Source: JAJNBA01 sp035696925
GTDB lineage: Bacteria > Actinomycetota > UBA4738 > HRBIN12
Length of the DNA stretch: 31,989 nt
Assembly (NCBI GenBank): GCA_035696925.1
Contig: DASSDW010000216.1
Location: 1-31,989, forward strand
Direction of reading: 5' to 3'
Positions 1-7,421 of this stretch are shown here, one piece after another; the stretch's first letter is position 1; each line of letters opens with the position of its first letter. The position numbers were made by a program, and so were the translations under genes. The notes below the pieces were generated by a model. The model had not been told where the DNA came from. It saw nothing but the letters and a program-made list of their open reading frames with translations, and ran no database searches.

Positions 1-1092
1 ATCGGACCGTCGGGCGAGATCAAGACCAAGCCCACGCAGCACTCCGTGAAGGAGCTGCGGTCCCTCGGTCTCCAGCCGGACGCGATCGTCTGCCGGAGCG
101 ATCGACCGATCGGGCGCAACCTGAAGGAGAAGATCTCGCTCCTGTGTGACGTGCCGATCAGCGGAGTGATCAGCGCGCCGGACGCGAGGTCGATCTACGA
201 GGTCCCGCTCACCCTGCATCAGGAGGGCCTGGACGCGGAGCTCGCCAAGCATCTCGGGATCGACGGAGAGCCCGACCTCGCCGAATGGCAGGACCTCGTC
301 GCGAAGGTCCGCGCGGCGACCGACCCCGTTCGGATCGCCGTCGTCGGCAAGTACGTGAACCTCCGCGATGCCTATCTCTCGGTGATGGAGGCCCTGAACC
401 ACGGCGGGATCCATCACGGCGTGGACGTTCGCATCGACTGGATCGCGTCCGACGACCTCGGAGGTGATGCCACCGAGCAGGCGCTCGAGGGCGTCGACGG
501 CGTCCTGATCCCCGGCGGCTTCGGGATCCGTGGCGTGGAGGGCAAGGTCGACGCCGTCCGATTCGCTCGGGAGCGCGGCGTCCCGTTCCTCGGGATCTGC
601 CTCGGGCTCCAGTGCGCGGTGATCGAGTTCGCGCGTCACGTCTGCGGGCTCGCGGACGCGAACTCGTCGGAGTTCGCGCCCGGCACGCCGGACCCCGTGA
701 TCGATCTGCTGCCGGAGCAGAAGAACGTCACCGACCTCGGTGCCTCGATGCGGCTGGGCGCCCAGCCGTGCTACCTCGAGCCCGACACCCTCGCCGCTCG
801 CTGCTACGGCCAGGAGGTCGTGGAGGAGCGGCACCGTCACCGGTGGGAGGTGAACCCCGCCTACCTCGACGTCCTCCGCGAGCACGGGATGACGATCAGC
901 GGGACGTCGCAGAAGGGCCGCCTGGCCGAGATCGTCGAGCTGTCGGACCACCCGTTCTTCATCGCCGGCCAGTTCCATCCGGAGCTCCGATCGAGGCCCA
1001 CGCGCCCCCACCCGATGTTCCGCGAGTTCGTCGGTGCGGCGAAGGCCCGGGCGGTGGAGCGATCCGGGCGGCGCCGGATCGCCGTCGGCTAG
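1..1092 (+). CDS. pyrG: CTP synthase, 3' part (5' end outside window)
   Basis: Makes CTP from UTP, ATP and glutamine in the cytosol. The frame is open from base 1 and reads GPSGEIKTKPTQHSVKELR, the conserved end of the synthetase domain, so the gene begins upstream. About 363 of the roughly 540-550 residues usual for the family are present. The C-terminal class-I glutamine amidotransferase domain is intact: oxyanion segment IPGGFGIRG, nucleophile Cys in GICLGLQ (codon 598-600), and the His/Glu pair in GQFHPE (codons 976-978 and 982-984). An internal ATG at 46 is not the true start, because homology continues upstream of it. The next gene, a Nudix hydrolase, begins 3 bases after the stop, as in the mycobacterial pyrG-Rv1700 pair. 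Identification is secure; only the missing N-terminus is unseen. Confidence 0.97.
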   Translation: MGPSGEIKTKPTQHSVKELRSLGLQPDAIVCRSDRPIGRNLKEKISLLCDVPISGVISAPDARSIYEVPLTLHQEGLDAELAKHLGIDGEPDLAEWQDLVAKVRAATDPVRIAVVGKYVNLRDAYLSVMEALNHGGIHHGVDVRIDWIASDDLGGDATEQALEGVDGVLIPGGFGIRGVEGKVDAVRFARERGVPFLGICLGLQCAVIEFARHVCGLADANSSEFAPGTPDPVIDLLPEQKNVTDLGASMRLGAQPCYLEPDTLAARCYGQEVVEERHRHRWEVNPAYLDVLREHGMTISGTSQKGRLAEIVELSDHPFFIAGQFHPELRSRPTRPHPMFREFVGAAKARAVERSGRRRIAVG

Positions 1093-1095
1093 CGC

Positions 1096-1611
1096 GTGCT
1101 CGAGCCCGTCCGATCGTCCGTCCTCTTCCGCGGACGATGGGTCCAGGTGGACGAGGAGGAATGGCCCGACGCGGGCACCTGGGAGGTGTTCAAACCCAAG
1201 GACGCGGCGGCGGTCCTCCCGGTCACACCGGACGGGGACGTCCTGCTGATCCGTCAGTTCCGCGCAGGCGCCCGGAGCCTGATCGAGGAGATCCCGGCGG
1301 GGCTGCTCGATGTGGAGGGTGAGGACCCGCCTGGTTGCGCCGCGCGTGAGCTGTTCGAAGAGACCGGGTTCCGCCACACGTCGCTCGAGCCGCTCCTGGC
1401 GTTGCATCTGTCCCCGGGATCTTCGAGCGAGCTGGTGCATCTGTTCGTGGCCCGGACGGTGGGCGATCCCGAACGCGCGCCGGAAGAGGGCATCGAGGTG
1501 ATCCGGCGGTCGTTCGACGGAGCGGTGGCCGACGCCCGCGCCGGTCGGATCGACGACGCGAAGACCGTGCTCGCGCTGCTCCTCGCCGACGCCCGGATGG
1601 CCGCGGGGTAG
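1096..1611 (+). CDS. Nudix hydrolase, ADP-ribose pyrophosphatase type
   Basis: Predicted to hydrolyse ADP-ribose to AMP and ribose 5-phosphate. The 171-residue protein has the Nudix core RELFEETGF preceded by GEDPPGCAA, and the upstream segment EEIPAGLLDVEGE typical of actinobacterial ADP-ribose pyrophosphatases such as Rv1700. The N-terminal part (FRGRWVQVDEEEW, then AAAVLPVTPDGDVLLIRQFR) is the usual beta-rich domain. There is one residue more than the textbook spacing between the PAG glycine and the first box glutamate, which as I recall is normal in this subgroup. GTG at 1096 is the only start that keeps the full domain; it lies 3 bases past pyrG, implying co-transcription. Substrate choice within the Nudix family is inferred from the PAG..E signature and position next to pyrG. 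Confidence 0.9.
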   Translation: MLEPVRSSVLFRGRWVQVDEEEWPDAGTWEVFKPKDAAAVLPVTPDGDVLLIRQFRAGARSLIEEIPAGLLDVEGEDPPGCAARELFEETGFRHTSLEPLLALHLSPGSSSELVHLFVARTVGDPERAPEEGIEVIRRSFDGAVADARAGRIDDAKTVLALLLADARMAAG

Positions 1612-1640
1612 GCTCTGACGGAGTCGGGAAGGGGCGGGCG

Positions 1641-2765
1641 TTGATCGTCGGCATCCCCAAAGAGGTGAAGGACAACGAGTTCCGCATCGCGGCGACCCCC
1701 GAGGGGGTCCGCGAGCTGGTGGACGCCGGACAGACGGTTCTGATCGAGGAGGGAGCGGGGCTCGGCTCGAGCCTCTCCGAGGAGCGCTACAAGCGGTCGG
1801 GGGCGCAGTTCGTCTCCTCCGCCGAGGACGTGTGGCGCGGTGCCGACATGATCCTGAAGGTCAAGGAACCGATCGCCTCCGAGTACGCGTTGATGCGGGA
1901 AGGGCAGATCCTCTTCACCTACCTGCACCTCGCCGCGAACCCCGAACTCACCCAGGAGCTGATCCGTCGGAAGGTGGATGCCGTCGCCTACGAGACGGTC
2001 CAGCTGGGCGACGGGCGCCTTCCGCTCCTCGCCCCGATGAGCGAGATCGCAGGGAGGATGGCGCCGCACGTGGCGGCTCGGTTCCTCGAGAAGGAGGCCG
2101 GCGGGCGCGGCGTCCTGATGGGAGGGGTGTCGGGGGTGCGGCCCGCCCGCGTGCTCGTTCTGGGTGCCGGGATGGCCGGTGCCAACGCCGCCGGGATCGC
2201 GGCGGGGATGGAGGCCGAGGTGATCGTCGTCGACAAGAACCTGGACAAGCTCCGGTTCGTCGATCAGATCTACCGCGGCAGGATCGTCACGCTGATGTCG
2301 GACCGGCTCACGCTCGAGCAGCGGGTCCGCGAGGCCGACGCCGTGATCGGGAGCGTCCTGCTTCCGGGAGCGAAAGCACCGGTGATCGTGTCGGAGGAGA
2401 TGGTGGCCTCGATGCGACCAGGTTCGGTGATCGTCGACATCGCGATCGATCAGGGGGGCTGCGTCGCCACGTCCCGCATGACGACCCATTCCGATCCCAC
2501 GTACGTCGTCCACGGTGTCGTGCACTACTGCGTCGGCAACATGCCCGGCGCGGTCCCGAACACCTCGACCTACGCGCTCACGAACGTAACGCTGCCCTAC
2601 GCGTTGGCGATCGCGGAGAAGGGTCTCGAGGAGGCGGTCCGGTCGGACCCGGTCCTCGCGGGCGGCGTGAACGTCCTGGGAGGCTCGGTCACGAACGAGG
2701 GCGTCGCGGAGGCACACGCGGCGCCCTACGTTCCGCTCGGGAATCTGATCGACGGGGCCGGGTGA
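1641..2765 (+). CDS. ald: Alanine dehydrogenase
   Basis: NAD-dependent interconversion of L-alanine with pyruvate and ammonia. The 374 residues match the family length (about 370). The N-terminus IVGIPKEVKDNEFRIAATPE is diagnostic. The pyruvate-binding and catalytic region follows, with LKVKEP (Lys) and LFTYLHLAA (His). The Rossmann motif VLGAGMAGANAA is near residue 171 and ends its second strand at VIVVDKN. IDQGGC and the NMPGAVP loop are also present. The start is TTG at 1641, fixed by homology at the first residues and supported by the ribosome-site-like GGAAGGGG at 1627-1634. A possible -10 box TAGGCT overlaps the preceding stop (1609-1614) without a recognisable -35, so an own promoter is possible but unproven. 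In M. tuberculosis ald lies elsewhere, so its place between the Nudix gene and xerD is a local difference. Confidence 0.96.
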   Translation: MIVGIPKEVKDNEFRIAATPEGVRELVDAGQTVLIEEGAGLGSSLSEERYKRSGAQFVSSAEDVWRGADMILKVKEPIASEYALMREGQILFTYLHLAANPELTQELIRRKVDAVAYETVQLGDGRLPLLAPMSEIAGRMAPHVAARFLEKEAGGRGVLMGGVSGVRPARVLVLGAGMAGANAAGIAAGMEAEVIVVDKNLDKLRFVDQIYRGRIVTLMSDRLTLEQRVREADAVIGSVLLPGAKAPVIVSEEMVASMRPGSVIVDIAIDQGGCVATSRMTTHSDPTYVVHGVVHYCVGNMPGAVPNTSTYALTNVTLPYALAIAEKGLEEAVRSDPVLAGGVNVLGGSVTNEGVAEAHAAPYVPLGNLIDGAG

Positions 2766-2777
2766 GGGAGGAAGGCG

Positions 2778-3716
2778 GTGGCGACCGGGCTCGCGGGGGA
2801 AGCGGAGCGGTACCTCGATCACCTCACGGTGGAGCGAGGGCTCTCCGAGAACACGCTGGACGCCTACCGACGCGACCTGCGTCGGTACGTCGGCTTCCTC
2901 GATCATCGCGACGTGCGCAGCCTCCGCGATGTGGACGAGCGCACGATCAGGTCCTTCGTGGCGTCGCTCTCGGCATCGACGCACGGTCCGGAGGCCGCGT
3001 CCTACCGCGCGACCTCCGTCGCTCGGACGCTCTCGGCGGTCCGGTCCTTCCACCGGTTCCTGTTGCGGGAAGGCGTGACGGAGCGAGATCCCGCCGCGGG
3101 TGTCGCGCAGCCCCGACTGCCGCGATCCCTGCCGCGCCCGCTCCCCGTGGACGACGTCCGGCGACTCCTCGAGGCGCCGGACGAGGGCTCGCCCACCGGC
3201 GTCCGTGACCGGGCGATCCTCGAGCTGCTCTACGGCTCGGGATTGCGGATCTCCGAGCTGACGGGCATGGACGTCGACGACCTCGATCTGGAGGAGGGGA
3301 GCCTGCGGGTGCTCGGCAAAGGCGGGAAGGAGCGCGAGGTGCCGCTCGGCTCGTTCGCGCAGGAGGCCGTGGGCGCCTACCTCACGCGCGGCCGCCCCGC
3401 GCTCGCGCGCGCGGTCAGCCGGGGCGCGCTGTTCCTCAACACGCGGGGCGGCCGCCTCTCGCGCCAGAGCTGCGCCCGGCTGCTCGGCCGGTACGTCCGG
3501 CTCGCCGGGATCGACCGCCGGGTCACGCCGCACACCCTCCGACACTCCTTCGCGACCCACCTCCTCGAGGGTGGCGCGGACGTCCGTGTGGTCCAGGAGC
3601 TCCTCGGCCACGCGAGCGTGGCGACGACGCAGGTTTACACGCTCGTGACCGCCCGGCATCTCCGCGAGGTCTACGAGGAGTCCCATCCCCGCGCCCGCCG
3701 GCGCGTCCGGGCGTGA
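2778..3716 (+). CDS. xerD: Tyrosine site-specific recombinase XerD
   Basis: Resolves chromosome dimers at dif together with XerC. The 312 residues include an N-terminal SAM-like core-binding domain (residues 8-100, YLDHLTVERGLSENTLDAYR) and the catalytic domain. Active-site residues visible are Arg157 (GSGLRISEL), Lys181 (GKGGKER), His252 and Arg255 (HTLRHSF), His278 (LLGHAS) and nucleophile Tyr287 (TTQVYTLV). The ending ESHPRA is typical of XerD. Position after pyrG and the Nudix gene matches Rv1701, which supports a housekeeping recombinase rather than a phage integrase. GTG 2778 lies 12 bases past ald, with GGGAGGAAGG just before it. Its stop overlaps the next start. Confidence 0.95.
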   Translation: MATGLAGEAERYLDHLTVERGLSENTLDAYRRDLRRYVGFLDHRDVRSLRDVDERTIRSFVASLSASTHGPEAASYRATSVARTLSAVRSFHRFLLREGVTERDPAAGVAQPRLPRSLPRPLPVDDVRRLLEAPDEGSPTGVRDRAILELLYGSGLRISELTGMDVDDLDLEEGSLRVLGKGGKEREVPLGSFAQEAVGAYLTRGRPALARAVSRGALFLNTRGGRLSRQSCARLLGRYVRLAGIDRRVTPHTLRHSFATHLLEGGADVRVVQELLGHASVATTQVYTLVTARHLREVYEESHPRARRRVRA

Positions 3717-4081
3717 TGGCGGACGCGGCGCTCGACGAGGCGGCGCTGGCCCGCCTCCGAGAGGAGCTCTTGCGCCATCGAGCGTTCCTCCGGGCCGAGA
3801 TGGAGTCCCAGGGTGCCGACCCGGATTCGGACGACGTCGCGTTCGTGGACGACGCGGGCTTCGCCGACCGAGGGCACAGCACCGGCGAGCGCTCGCAGGT
3901 GATCGCGGTCGTCCGCGCGCTGCGGTCGAACCTGTCCGACGTGGAGCGAGCCCTGTCGAAGATGGAGGCCGGCACCTACGGGATCTGTGAGCGGTGTGGC
4001 CGGCCGATCGCACCGGAGCGGCTCGAAGCCCTGCCCTGGGCGGTGCTGGGCATCGATTGCAAGCAGGCGGAGGGCCGGTGA
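3716..4081 (+). CDS. TraR/DksA-type zinc-finger-like protein with degenerate finger
   Basis: A 121-residue relative of the TraR/DksA proteins, which bind RNA polymerase through its secondary channel. It has an N-terminal helical part (residues 7-32), a coiled region with GFADRGHSTGERSQV, and the C-terminal finger segment AGTYGICERCGRPIAPERLEALP. The finger normally has two CxxC pairs 17 residues apart. Here Cys91, Cys94 and Cys115 are present but residue 112 is Gly (GGC codon, one base from TGC), so one ligand is missing. The acidic tip motif DxxDxA of true DksA is not clear. The start is ATG 3716, coupled TGATG-fashion to xerD; a GTG at 3713 in the same frame is an alternative. The stop overlaps deoB. 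Function is uncertain: possibly a transcription factor that no longer holds zinc in the usual way. Confidence 0.85.
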   Translation: MADAALDEAALARLREELLRHRAFLRAEMESQGADPDSDDVAFVDDAGFADRGHSTGERSQVIAVVRALRSNLSDVERALSKMEAGTYGICERCGRPIAPERLEALPWAVLGIDCKQAEGR

Positions 4082-5271
4082 CCGGCGCGCTCGTGCCACG
4101 CGTGCTGGTCGTGGTGTGCGACTCGTGGGGCGTCGGCGACGCACCGGATGCGGCGGCCTACGGGGACGAGGGGTCGGACACGCTCGCGAACACCGCCGGC
4201 GCGGTGGGCGGGATCCGCGCCCCGAACCTCGCATCGCTCGGACTCGGATCCCTGACGAGCATCCGAGGCGTCGATGCCGCCGCCGCCCCCGGAACCGCTC
4301 ACGGTCGCGCGACCGAGCGCTCCGCCGGGAAGGACACCACCACGGGCCACTGGGAGATGATGGGGATCCGGCTCGACGAGCCGTTCCCGTTGTATCCGGA
4401 CGGGTTCCCCCCGGATCTGATCGAGCCGTTCGAGCGGCAGATCGGCAGGACCGTGCTCGGGAACCGCGCCGCGTCCGGGACGGAGATCATCGCGGAGCTC
4501 GGGGAGGAACACCTCCGGACGGGCGGCCCGATCGTCTACACCTCCGGGGATTCGGTGTTCCAGATCGCGACGCACAAGTCGGTGGTCGACCTGCCACTGC
4601 TCTACGAATGGTCACGAGCGGCGCGCCGCCTGCTCGTCGGACCGCACAACGTCGGACGGGTGATCGCGCGGCCGTTCGAGGGCCGCCCCGGCGCCTTCGT
4701 GCGGAGCCCGGAGCGACGCGACTTCTCCGTTCCGCCGCCGGGCCCGACCGTGCTCGACCGGCTGCAGGAGGCGGGGGTCGCCGTCCTCGGCGTGGGCAAG
4801 ATCCAAGACATCTTCTCGGGCCAGGGGATCACGGAGGGGAGGTACTCGGACTCCAACGACCACGGGGTGGATCTCACGCTCGAGTACCTGCGCAGGCCGG
4901 CGCCGGCGTTCGTCTTCACGAACCTCGTGGACTTCGATTCCAAGTACGGACACCGCAACGACCCGGGCGGCTATGCGGCGTGCATCGAGGCATTCGACAA
5001 GAGGCTCCCGGAGCTGATCGCCGCCCTCGACGGGGGCATGCTGTTGCTCACCGGGGACCACGGATGCGACCCCACCACCCCGCCGACCGACCATTCACGC
5101 GAGCGGACCCCCCTCCTGGCCGCCGGGCTCCGGGGCGGACCGATCGATCTCGGCACGAGGGAATCGTTCTCCGATCTCGGACAGACGGTGGCGGACCTGC
5201 TCGGGGCAGACGGGACGGGACTCGAAGGGGAGAGTTTCGTGGACCTCCTGGGGATCGGGGGGTCGAGCTGA
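4078..5271 (+). CDS. deoB: Phosphopentomutase
   Basis: Interconverts (deoxy)ribose 1-phosphate and 5-phosphate, linking nucleoside phosphorolysis to sugar metabolism. The 397 residues are close to family length (E. coli 407). Alkaline-phosphatase superfamily metal motifs are clear: VVVCDSWGVGDAPDA with GSDTLANTA at the N-terminus, the phosphorylated threonine loop KDTTTGHWEMMG, VGKIQDIFSGQG in the cap domain, and DHGCDPTTPPTDHSRERTPLL near the C-terminus. GTG 4078 overlaps the preceding stop by GTGA, with GGAGGG at 4069-4074; GTG 4093 in frame is a possible later start. The pyrimidine nucleoside phosphorylase that makes its substrate is the next gene, 118 bases on. Confidence 0.96.
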   Translation: MTGALVPRVLVVVCDSWGVGDAPDAAAYGDEGSDTLANTAGAVGGIRAPNLASLGLGSLTSIRGVDAAAAPGTAHGRATERSAGKDTTTGHWEMMGIRLDEPFPLYPDGFPPDLIEPFERQIGRTVLGNRAASGTEIIAELGEEHLRTGGPIVYTSGDSVFQIATHKSVVDLPLLYEWSRAARRLLVGPHNVGRVIARPFEGRPGAFVRSPERRDFSVPPPGPTVLDRLQEAGVAVLGVGKIQDIFSGQGITEGRYSDSNDHGVDLTLEYLRRPAPAFVFTNLVDFDSKYGHRNDPGGYAACIEAFDKRLPELIAALDGGMLLLTGDHGCDPTTPPTDHSRERTPLLAAGLRGGPIDLGTRESFSDLGQTVADLLGADGTGLEGESFVDLLGIGGSS

Positions 5272-5389
5272 TGTCGACGTCCATGGTTCCCGGCATCGAG
5301 GATTCCTCTCTACCGTTGGGCGCGATACACCTTTCAGTTGAGGGTCACGCCGTCCAGCCGTGGAGGTTGGCCCGGATGGGTCGTCGACC

Positions 5390-6694
5390 GTGAACGATCC
5401 GCGCGACATCGTCGCTACGAAGCGGGATGGCGGGTGGCTCCCTGCGGCTGACGTCCGTGCCTTCGTCGAGGGCTACACGGCGGGAGACGTGTCCGACGCG
5501 CTGGCGGCGGCGTTCCTCATGGCGTGCCTGCTTCGCGGGCTCGACGACGAGGAGACCCTCGCGCTCACGACCGCGATGGTGGACTCGGGCGAGAGCCTTC
5601 GCTTCTCCGGAGCGGACCTTCCGACCGTCGACAAGCACTCCACCGGCGGGGTCGCCGACGGTGTCACGCTCGTGTTCGCCCCGCTGGCCGCGGCTCTAGG
5701 GCTCGGCGTCGCGAAGCTCTCGGGCCGGGGGCTCGGACACACGGGCGGCACGCTCGACAAGCTCGAGTCGATCCCCGGCGTGCGGACGGATCTGTCGTCC
5801 GAGGACATCCGGAAGCAGGTGGAGGACGTGGGATGCGCGGTGGCCGCGCAGTCGCCCACGCTCGTGCCGGCCGACGGCGCGCTCTACGCGTTACGCGACG
5901 CCACGGCGACCGTCCCGTCCATCCCGCTGATCGCTGCCAGCGTGATGTCGAAGAAGCTGGCGGTGGAGACGGACCTGATCCTCCTCGACGTGAAGACCGG
6001 CTCGGGCGCCTTCATGAAGACCGTGGAGGACGCGCGGGCGCTCGCGGAGCGCTGCCTCGCCCTGGCCGCCGGCTGGGATCGAGCGGCGAGTGCCGCGGTG
6101 ACGGACATGTCCCAGCCGCTCGGCGACGCGGTCGGGAACGCCCTGGACATCGCGGAGACCGTGGCCGTCCTTCGGGGCGACTCGGTGGGTCGTCTCCGCG
6201 AAGCGGCGTTGCTCTTCGCCGCCCGAGCCTTGGAGCACACGCGTGGGACCGGGCATGACGAGGCCCTCGCGCAGGCGGGCGCTGCGATCGGCTCTGGGGA
6301 AGCGCTCGAGCGGTTCCGGCGGATGATCGAAGCGCAGGGAGGAGATCCTCACGTCGTGGACGATCCGGCCGGCGTGCTTCCGGCCGCCCCCGTACGCGAG
6401 CCGCTGCTCGCGGACCGGACCGGTGTCCTCGCGGCCGTCGACGCGGAGGCGATCGGGCTCGCGAGCGTCGGGCTGGGCGCCGGTCGGCGGCGCAAAGGCG
6501 ACCCCATCGATCCCGCCGTCGGTATCGTGGTGCATCCGAAGATCGGCGACCGGCTGGAGGCCGGGACGCCCATCGGGGAGGTGCACGCGCGAGATCGCGA
6601 CGCCGCGGCGGACGCCGGGCGTCGTGTCCTCGCCGCGATGGACATCGCCGATCGTGCGGTCGCGCCTCCGCCGCTCATTCACGTCTGGATGTGA
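5390..6694 (+). CDS. deoA: Pyrimidine nucleoside / thymidine phosphorylase
   Basis: Cleaves thymidine (and perhaps uridine) with phosphate to base plus (deoxy)ribose 1-phosphate, feeding DeoB. The 434 residues fit the family (433-440). The family signature SGRGLGHTGGTLDKLE is intact, preceded by the phosphate-binding KHSTGGVAD loop and followed by LLDVKTGSGAFMKT. The C-terminal alpha/beta lobe includes VGLGAGRRRKGDPIDP. The start is GTG 5390 (NDPRDIVATKRDGG), which gives the standard N-terminus; GTG 5360 would add ten unlikely residues. I cannot decide from sequence between the broad pyrimidine type (pdp) and the thymidine-specific type (deoA). The 118-base gap after deoB holds no gene and no convincing promoter. 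ATG of the next gene follows 3 bases after the stop. Confidence 0.94.
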   Translation: MNDPRDIVATKRDGGWLPAADVRAFVEGYTAGDVSDALAAAFLMACLLRGLDDEETLALTTAMVDSGESLRFSGADLPTVDKHSTGGVADGVTLVFAPLAAALGLGVAKLSGRGLGHTGGTLDKLESIPGVRTDLSSEDIRKQVEDVGCAVAAQSPTLVPADGALYALRDATATVPSIPLIAASVMSKKLAVETDLILLDVKTGSGAFMKTVEDARALAERCLALAAGWDRAASAAVTDMSQPLGDAVGNALDIAETVAVLRGDSVGRLREAALLFAARALEHTRGTGHDEALAQAGAAIGSGEALERFRRMIEAQGGDPHVVDDPAGVLPAAPVREPLLADRTGVLAAVDAEAIGLASVGLGAGRRRKGDPIDPAVGIVVHPKIGDRLEAGTPIGEVHARDRDAAADAGRRVLAAMDIADRAVAPPPLIHVWM

Positions 6695-6697
6695 GGG

Positions 6698-7372
6698 ATG
6701 GGGAACTTCACGGCGCTCGGGCTCCGACTCGCGGCCTACATGCTCGTCTCCCTGTTCATCGGGATGACGCTCCGCGAGTACGCGCGGGCGAGGGTCATCG
6801 CCGCGCTCGGGGATCCCACGCCGCGGCTCTGGGGACGGATCTCGTTCCGACCATCCCATTGGTTCGAGCCCTTCGGAAGCGGGTTCGTGCCGGTGCTCAT
6901 CGCGATCCTGTGGACGGTGCTCCGCCTGATGATGCCGGCGGCGTACGCGAAGCCGGCTCCCATCGACCCGACCTATCTCCGCCGGGGTCCTCGGGACGTG
7001 ATCGTCGCCTCGGTCGTGGGACCGATCGTCTCGCTCGTGCTCGCGATCGCCGCCGGGCTGATCGTCCGAACCGGTGCCCCCGGCGGCGAAGCCTTGCTCA
7101 TCATCACGACGTTCGCGTACACGAACGCGTCCCTGTTCGTGTTCCATCTCTTGCCGATCCCGGGACTCGACGGTGGCCGCCTCGTCACGCTGCTCCTCCC
7201 CGTCCACGCGCGGGAGACGTTCCGGAACGCCGACCGCTACCTGCCGTTGTTCGTCCTGGTCGTGCTCTTCGTCCTCCTCTCGGTCCTCCTCGAGTTCGTG
7301 CAGCTCATCACGGGTGCGATCTGCGAGGCGGCATCCGGCACGGACTGTCTCTTCCTGCTCACAACGGGCTGA
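6698..7372 (+). CDS. Site-2-protease-like (M50) membrane protein lacking catalytic histidines
   Basis: A 224-residue integral membrane protein with about five hydrophobic segments (near residues 7-24, 62-80, 101-123, 133-155 and 182-206). It aligns with the small M50 site-2 protease family through LGDPTPRLWGRISF, WFEPFGSG, a GPIVSLVLA segment and FHLLPIPGLDGGR. The zinc site HExxH is replaced by REYAR (residues 26-30), so both histidine ligands are gone; the second-site Asp158 (LDGG) remains. The usual Asn in FNLLPIP is His. It is therefore probably a pseudoprotease or a membrane chaperone/binding protein, not a working protease. ATG 6698 directly follows the phosphorylase stop, suggesting co-transcription. 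The gene is otherwise intact, with no sign of decay, which argues for a retained non-proteolytic role. Confidence 0.88.
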   Translation: MGNFTALGLRLAAYMLVSLFIGMTLREYARARVIAALGDPTPRLWGRISFRPSHWFEPFGSGFVPVLIAILWTVLRLMMPAAYAKPAPIDPTYLRRGPRDVIVASVVGPIVSLVLAIAAGLIVRTGAPGGEALLIITTFAYTNASLFVFHLLPIPGLDGGRLVTLLLPVHARETFRNADRYLPLFVLVVLFVLLSVLLEFVQLITGAICEAASGTDCLFLLTTG

Positions 7373-7405
7373 GCTCTGCGTCCCTGAGCGCGCGGAGACG
7401 GGGGG

Positions 7406-7411
7406 TATCAT
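7406..7411 (+). promoter_or_regulatory. Possible -10 box for trpS
   Basis: TATCAT lies 10 bases before the GTG start of trpS (7422). No Shine-Dalgarno sequence lies at normal spacing and no good -35 is visible. It fits a near-leaderless transcript but is a weak single-site call. Confidence 0.35.
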
Positions 7412-7421
7412 CGGCCGCATC

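Noticed and set aside
2778..3716. Tyrosine recombinase as sign of a mobile element
   Set aside because: Sequence and synteny (pyrG, Nudix, scpAB) fit housekeeping XerD. No attachment repeats, phage genes or transposase nearby.
1254..4013. Very long open frame on the minus strand (over 900 codons)
   Set aside because: It is antisense to the Nudix gene, ald, xerD and the TraR-like gene, all strongly conserved. Its translation is Arg/Pro-rich with no recognisable domain, the usual effect of high GC on the opposite strand.
5272..5389. Promoter or small gene between deoB and the phosphorylase
   Set aside because: TACACC near 5326 lacks a -35 and is far from the start; no coding frame with a ribosome site fits the 118 bases.
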